The notes under the pieces: model-generated
What the model was told of the DNA's origin: nothing
Seen by the model: only the letters and a program-made list of their open reading frames with translations
Database searches by the model: none
NCBI GenBank assembly: GCA_917880885.1
Contig: OU862934.1
Span: 35,076,734 to 35,140,733 of the forward strand
Length of the DNA: 64,000 nt
Source of the DNA: Limnephilus marmoratus
Lineage: Eukaryota > Arthropoda > Insecta > Trichoptera > Limnephilidae
Direction of reading: 5' to 3'
Translations under genes and position numbers: made by a program
Part shown: piece after piece, positions 58,786-64,000 of the stretch
How the letters are laid out: each line of letters opens with the position of its first letter
Position numbering within the stretch: the stretch's first letter is position 1

Positions 58786-60036
58786 ATGGATGCTATAACT
58801 AACTATAGAACCTCAAATTCTAAATTCTGTAAAAATATTCTACAAAATAACCAACTTTCTCTTCAAATCCTACAACAAAATAGAAGATCCATTTCTAAGA
58901 ATTTTGATGAATTTTGGCTACAACTTGATAATATTGGAACCTCTTTTCATATTTTGATCCTCACCGAATGTTGGATATCAAAAAATTATGTACCTAAAAT
59001 GCTGAAAGGTTATGATCACCATAGCACTTCAATACACACAAAACAAAATGATGGAGTTGTTGTTTACACCAGAAGTGACTTGACTGGTCTATCTGTAAAT
59101 GAAATCCAAGTCAGCGGCGCAAATTGCTTGCAACTAAATCTTAATAATGACACATGTATCTTAGCGATTTACCGCTCTCCATCTTCTTACAATATTTCAC
59201 CGTTCTTAAAATCGATCAATAACTATTTAACTAATTTATGTAATATTAAAAATTGTATTATTGCTGGTGACCTCAACATAAATATTCTGCCCACAAACGA
59301 ACATCCTCAATGTCAAGAATACCTAAATATGCTCTCTTACCATGGATTCCAAAGCACCATAAACGCTCCTACACGTGTTACATCAGACTCCATGTCATGC
59401 ATTGACCACGTCATGGTCAAATCATACTGCCCAATAACAACAATTTTATATGAATCTACACTTACTGATCACTACACCACTATTCTTGCAGTACAGACAT
59501 GTAACCGGAAAGACAATCACAAAAACACAATAAACATTAAAAAAACAAACTACGATGGAATTCTTCATACTCTGAGGAGTAAATTATATGACATCACAAA
59601 TCCGGAAGACGCCTGGACGTACTTTATTAATTACCTACAGACTACCATTAGCCAACAAACAAATATAGTAGTAAAACATATACCTAATAAAATCTTACCA
59701 ATTAAGCCATGGATTAATCACACTATTATTAACTCAATTCGTAAACGAAACAAGTTCCACAAAAAAGTCATAAACAATCCTTTTGATATACAACTTCTAA
59801 ATTACTATAAAAGATATACAAACATATGTACCCAAATAATAAGAAAGGCCAAAGAGATATACTATAAACAAAAAATAGAAAATTGTAATAATGATCCAAA
59901 AAAATTTTGGAATACACTTAAAGAAGCTACCCATTCTAAACCTAATCCACTAAATTACTTAAAACAACTAAATATAAATGATAAAATAATAAATTTTTCT
60001 AGTAATCCCAATATTATTGTTAATCATGCAAATAAA
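58786..60036 (+). CDS. LINE-gamma ORF2, endonuclease and linker part (open)
   Basis: This open part has ATG at 58786 and ends at TAG 60037-60039. The endonuclease spans residues 20-230: LQILQQNRRSISKNFDEFW, ILILTECWI, DGVVVYTRSD, CILAIYRSPSS, IIAGDLNINILP, CIDHVMVK and TDHYTTI. The linker follows with PIKPWINHTI, YYKQKIENCNNDPKKFWNTL. The metal-binding and catalytic positions (E in TECW, D in GDLN, D and H near the end) are present. The stop replaces a codon between the linker and the RT; a few bases later the same frame continues with SSTGLDDISN. Intact ORF2 would be about 900 residues. This copy probably makes only the endonuclease half, if anything. Confidence 0.85.
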
Positions 60037-61770
60037 TAGTCGTCTTCAACTGGTTTGGATGATATCTCGAATATTGCCCTAAAAAAACTTGCACCAGAAA
60101 TCACCATTCCCCTAACAAATCTAATTAACCTAAGCATCCTAAAAGGCCAATTTCCCGACAAACTTAAACACGGAATCATAATTCCAATACACAAAGGAGG
60201 CTCTAGAGTGGATATAACTAACTATCGTCCAATTACATTACTAAATTCATTATCTAAAGTTTTTGAAAAAGCTATTAACAATCAACTAATTGAATATCTA
60301 TCTATAATATACTATAATAATATAATATCTATAATATACTATCCCACAACCAATTTGGCGTCAGGAAAAATAAAGGCACCTCCGAAGCCATCGCAACGGT
60401 TACAGATTTTTTAGTCGAAAACTTAGACAAGGGATCAAAATGCATGTCAATATTCTTGGACCTGTGCAAAGCATTTGATACTATCTCGCATTCCAAACTA
60501 TTACAAAAACTATCAAACATTGGAATAAACGGTAATGAACTTAGTATTTTTCGAAATTACCTGAAAAACCGTAAACAAAGTGTAAAAATCAATGAATGTC
60601 TCAGCAATCAATTGACAATTAGTTTTGGTGTGCCTCAAGGAAGTGTTTTAGGTCCAACTTTATTCTTAATCTATATAAATGAATTGTGTAATCTACCTAT
60701 CGATGCCAAAATTGTAAGCTTCGCTGATGATACGATTCTCCTCTTCAAATCAAGTAACTGGAATGATGTCTATCTAAAATCGAACAGGGACATAACTATT
60801 GTTAAAAGATGGTCAGACAATAACACACTAACAATGAATGTGACAAAAACTAAATATATTGAGTTTAGCATAAATGCATCCTTAAGTATCCCAATAAATC
60901 TAATTAAAATATGTGCTTGCCCCCTGACGGATGCTAATATTTGTGATTGCCCTAACTTAGAACGGGTGACTAAAATCAAATACTTAGGTATTATCTTTGA
61001 CAGCAATTTAAAGTGGAAAGAACACATTATCACTACAGCAAACAAACTTAGAAAATCAATATACTTCTTTAGACATACTCGCAACTTTTTAAACTTGAAT
61101 CAACTCAAAACAATTTACTATGCTCTATGTCAATCTGTAATTGAATACGGTATTATAGCCTGGGGAGGAGCAAACGATGCCGCCATTGACCCGATCTTTA
61201 AAGCCCAGAAACTAATTATTAAGATTATATTAAAACTACCGATCACAAGCAGTTCGGATGAAATCTTTAGGAGATTCTGTGTCTTGGACATTAGGCAAAT
61301 TTATGCCATAAACATATTAGCATACCTCTTCAAACACCTTTGAAAATGTCCAAACTACTCGCGATACTAGAACCAAAGGGCATAATCTCCTACTTATCCC
61401 TTTTGCTAAAACAACCTTTGGCCAAAGAAATTTTAGATACTTTGCAACAAAACTATATAATACACTTCCACTGGCAATTAGACAAAACACAATGTATCTT
61501 AAATATAAATCTGACACCAAGTCCTGGATTACCAGCCAAAATAGATCCAACATCAAAGATTATATCAAAACTAACTTATAAGTATTTATTTTTTCAATTT
61601 TACGTTGATGATTAACTGTTACTTGTAATATTGTGTTATTATTTGTACTTTCTATGTGTTATTATTATAAACTGCTCATGCTAAGCGCCTGCTCTCAACA
61701 CAGGTTCTCCTAGTGAGACAGGCATAGAATAAAACAAATTGTAACTCAAAACTAATAAAGATGAATAATA
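60037..61770 (+). pseudogene. LINE-gamma ORF2, RT and C-terminal part
   Basis: After the stop at 60037 the RT reads STGLDDISNIALKKLAPEI, HKGGSRVDITNYRPITLL, then a small TATAATATACTATAATAATA duplication (60301-60345) and a frame change to VRKNKGTSEAIATVTDFL. From 60444 the frame is open to 61341: IFLDLCKAFDTISHSKLL, FGVPQGSVLGPTLFLIYINE, SFADDTILLF, IKYLGIIFDSNLKWKEHI and YALCQSVIEYGIIAWGGA. A shift near 61342 leads to LLIPFAKTTFGQRNFRYFATK and the end. The tail runs to 61770 with GCCTGCTCTCAACACAGGTTCTCCTAGTGAGACAGGC and AATAAA-rich repeats. It is inserted in the gag ORF1 of another LINE. Confidence 0.85.
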
Positions 61771-61774
61771 AAAA

Positions 61775-62378
61775 TAAAAAAAATAAAAAAATTTCCTCCA
61801 AAATAGACAAGCCTTTAAAGAAAAAATTTTAAAAGGCAAAATAAAAGTATCCAAACTAGGAATAGGAATTTCTGGACTAAAAAAACACATCAAAACAAAA
61901 TAATACTAACATGTGAGAAACAAAATGATACCGAAAAAATAATAAATGAAATCAATAAAAACCAAGATATTGGAATACAAGCAAATGAAATTAAGAAAAA
62001 AAAACCATGCATTATCATCAAGGAAGTTGAAGCTTGCTACAAAGAAGAAGAACTTCTAACAGATTTGATAAATCAAAATGAAGACATAAAATACGCCATG
62101 ACCACAGAAATTGATAATGAGCCCATTATTATTAAAAAAAAACTCAAAAACAAAAAATCTGACAAATTATCAAATTTCATTATCCAAACAACACCAAAAC
62201 TAAGAAAAATAATAATATCGAAGGAAAGGATCAACATTGGATACACAAAAGCACACGTAGAAGACTGTGACCCACTCATGCATTGTTACCATTGTCTTGG
62301 ATATGGACATACATCACTGAGATGCCTTGAAAACATGAAGAGTCCCAGATGCCCCCACTGTGCAGGAGAGCACAAAAT
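61775..62378 (+). pseudogene. I/R1/Jockey-type gag ORF1, part 2 (zinc knuckles)
   Basis: After the LINE the text resumes as KIKVSKLGIGISGLKK, a shift, NKIILTCEKQNDTEKII, KPCIIIKEVEACYKEEELL, then the open part 62065-62377. That part ends in CYHCLGYGHTSLRC (a CCHC knuckle) and CPHCAGEHK, the start of a second. The motif preceding the knuckles (YTKAHVEDCDPLMHC) is typical of gag-like ORF1 in Jockey/I/R1 LINEs, which bind nucleic acid. A hAT element splits the second knuckle at 62379. Confidence 0.8.
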
Positions 62379-63476
62379 CAGTGGCGGTTCCCCATAAGGG
62401 GACCATGGGGACTGTCCCCACCAGTTATTCCAGAAACATACCAAGAAAAAATTGATAATTCTTTGTTTTCACAAAAAATAATGAATACGTTCTCAACATA
62501 AAAGTGTCATTGCGCTTAGAAATATAATCTAAAAAATTAATTTGGATAAATTTTAGGCTCGAAATTTGAAATATTTCCGCGAACAAACGTGCGACCGCTC
62601 TCCTTTCTTAGCATACAACTAAACTAATACTAACGCGAAACGTGACCGGCCGGCCACTTCGGCGGACTCGACTCGACGCATAGGTACTAGATGCTAGCGC
62701 CCGCTTGACTGTGCGCACTGACTACTGCGCAGTTAGGGGACAACACGGCGATCTATTCCTTCTAAAATGAAGTTTTTGCGCGCGCTGAATATTTTTGTAT
62801 GTGATTTTAGGGATCCGCGCATGCGCACTTGAACCATCTATACCATAATCGCGGGGACCGGTTCAAGAATCCCCCTGTGAAGATTGTGAATATTATGCAC
62901 GGGCCGGAATTCACATTAGGCGTTTTATAATCGTATCTGACGTTTAGTAAATAGTAATATTGTTATCGATTGATCGGATTATTTCTATAGCGCCGTTCTC
63001 GTGGTAAATACACATCAAAGGTAATTTAAAAGAAAGTGCCGATGATTATCTTGTGTATTTTTATTAAACTTAATATTTATGTATGTAGGTACCTAGTTGG
63101 TGTTCCTGGTTAGGTGCGTGACTTATCCTCTGATCTATTTTACTTTATATACTTTTGTTATACTTTTGGTAAGAAATAAAAAATCTATAAAAAGAATTAA
63201 TGAAGTCGACTTTCAACTGAAAATTATATTCTAAGTAAAGATACTTTTTGGTGGTGATACGGTGTACTCAAGCTGGGTATAAGATTTATAACTAATTTTA
63301 ATCTTATATATTTTAAACATTTATCGGAAAGTTTGACAAAACACGAAAATTCATGGGAGCACGTGACAAACGCAATAACTCACTTTTTTGGTAAAACACA
63401 ACAATAAAAAAACATGAAAATGTCTACACAAAAAATGACCGTCCCCACCACAAAAAATGTGCTCGAGCCGCCACTG
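62379..63476. mobile_element. hAT element (1.1 kb) inside the zinc-knuckle gene
   Basis: Left end CAGTGGCGGTTCCCC and reversed right end CAGTGGCGGCTCGAGC are the TIRs. CACAAAAT is duplicated exactly at 62371-62378 and 63477-63484. GGGGAC/GTCCCC words occur inside both ends. No transposase is recognisable, so it is non-autonomous. A block TTTCTATAGCGCCGTTCTCGTG near 62980 resembles one in the MITE at 4879-5303. Its interior includes a GC-rich patch at 62640-62900. Confidence 0.93.
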
Positions 63477-63632
63477 CACAAAATACAAGACTGCCCCAAA
63501 AAACAAGAGCCTGCCAAATGCCACAACTGCACTAACAGAAAGGGTTACCAAAATGAACATCCAGGTAACAGTTACTTATGTGAATTCCGCAAGAAAATGT
63601 TAAAAAATGCGCAAATGCGAATTGATTACTAG
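63477..63632 (+). pseudogene. I/R1/Jockey-type gag ORF1, part 3 (C-terminus)
   Basis: Directly after the TSD the frame continues KIQDCPKKQEPAKCHNC, then TNRKGYQNEHPGNSYLCEFR, completing the second knuckle and adding a third (CHNC...H...C), and stops at 63630. Joined parts 1-3 would resemble a 400-500 residue gag-like ORF1. The matching ORF2 would be expected after 63632, but the remaining 370 bases show no endonuclease motif. Confidence 0.75.
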
Positions 63633-64000
63633 TAAGTTTGCATTTTGCATATTTTTTTTTTATTCCCATAAATATGAATAATTTTTCACTAAAGAATTAG
63701 ATGAATCTCTTAACCCTCGATCCGTTGCGTGGGGTCTTTAAAAAACCAGGGGTCCTAGCACACTGAAATCGTTATCTTTACAATATCGAATCGGCATGGC
63801 ATAACAACCGACGATTTTGTACCGAACCGATATTGATAGCAATGTAAGGTAATCAAAAAGAAATTGTTATACGCTGGCAACACTTGAGGTACTTTCTATG
63901 TAGCTGTCACAATGTCTATGGTATCGGAGTTATAGACCGGGAGCCGGTAAACAAACCTTACGAGTACACGGATGAAACTACTTTGTAGTGATAATGGACA
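63633..64000. other. Window end, nothing recognised
   Basis: No coding motif or paired repeat was found. Composition becomes less AT-rich after 63700. Confidence 0.4.

Overview
This window is eukaryotic nuclear DNA, most likely from an insect or another arthropod. It is AT-rich and built almost entirely of transposable elements: several non-LTR (LINE) families, tRNA-derived SINEs, hAT and PIF/Harbinger-type DNA transposons with exact target-site duplications (TSDs), a Ty3/Gypsy element, LTR fragments and a Penelope-like fragment. I recognise no host housekeeping gene, rRNA gene, functional tRNA gene, CRISPR array or bacterial-style operon. The order or species cannot be fixed from the sequence alone. 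Local family names used below are mine: LINE-alpha (RT box with GSHLGP), LINE-beta (short CR1/Jockey-group family with a hairpin 3' tail), LINE-gamma (RT box with GVPQGSVLGP and a WGGA motif), LINE-delta (GRPRKTW C-terminus), LINE-epsilon (PHD-finger ORF1), SINE-A and SINE-C (tRNA-derived) and SINE-B (shares its tail with LINE-beta).

Layout. 1-2.3 kb: part of a PIF/Harbinger-like transposon with a transposase exon on the minus strand and a small two-exon gene diverging from it. 2.6-4.8 kb: decayed LINE-beta carrying a 413-bp TIR element. 4.9-9.7 kb: hAT-like MITE, SINE-A pieces, and LINE-alpha copies inserted into one another. 10.3-10.7 kb: Harbinger-type MITE. 12.1-15.5 kb: SINE-B, then a 71-bp satellite split by two converging LINE-gamma ends and a solo LTR. 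16.3-21.4 kb: structurally intact Gypsy element with apparently identical LTRs, inserted in a SINE-B. 21.65-26.75 kb: a 5.1-kb TIR transposon of unassigned superfamily that contains hAT within hAT, a hAT MITE and a SINE-A. 26.8-33 kb: LINE-gamma end, hAT MITE, and a LINE-alpha inserted in the 3' coding end of a hAT gene; that LINE carries a Penelope-like foldback. 33-38.5 kb: two further LINEs and SINE-C. 39.5-40.9 kb: rearranged LINE-delta tails. 41.8-50 kb: a tower of insertions in one SINE-B, including a full-length LINE-alpha with both ORFs open. 50-52 kb: SINE-B, SINE-A, LINE-beta and Penelope pieces. 52-54.5 kb: nothing recognisable. 54.5-63.6 kb: LINE-gamma copies and a gag-like ORF1 broken by a LINE and by a hAT element.

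The genes act as independent selfish elements. Autonomous copies encode DDE transposases, endonuclease plus reverse transcriptase, or gag-pol, and short relatives carry only the ends these enzymes recognise. The clearest functional pairing is LINE-beta with SINE-B, which share a 3' tail. The points most worth checking are a phase-conserved A_AAA_AAC heptamer at the ORF1/ORF2 overlap of LINE-alpha, the unassigned 5.1-kb TIR transposon, and a hammerhead-like motif in the Penelope-derived pieces.
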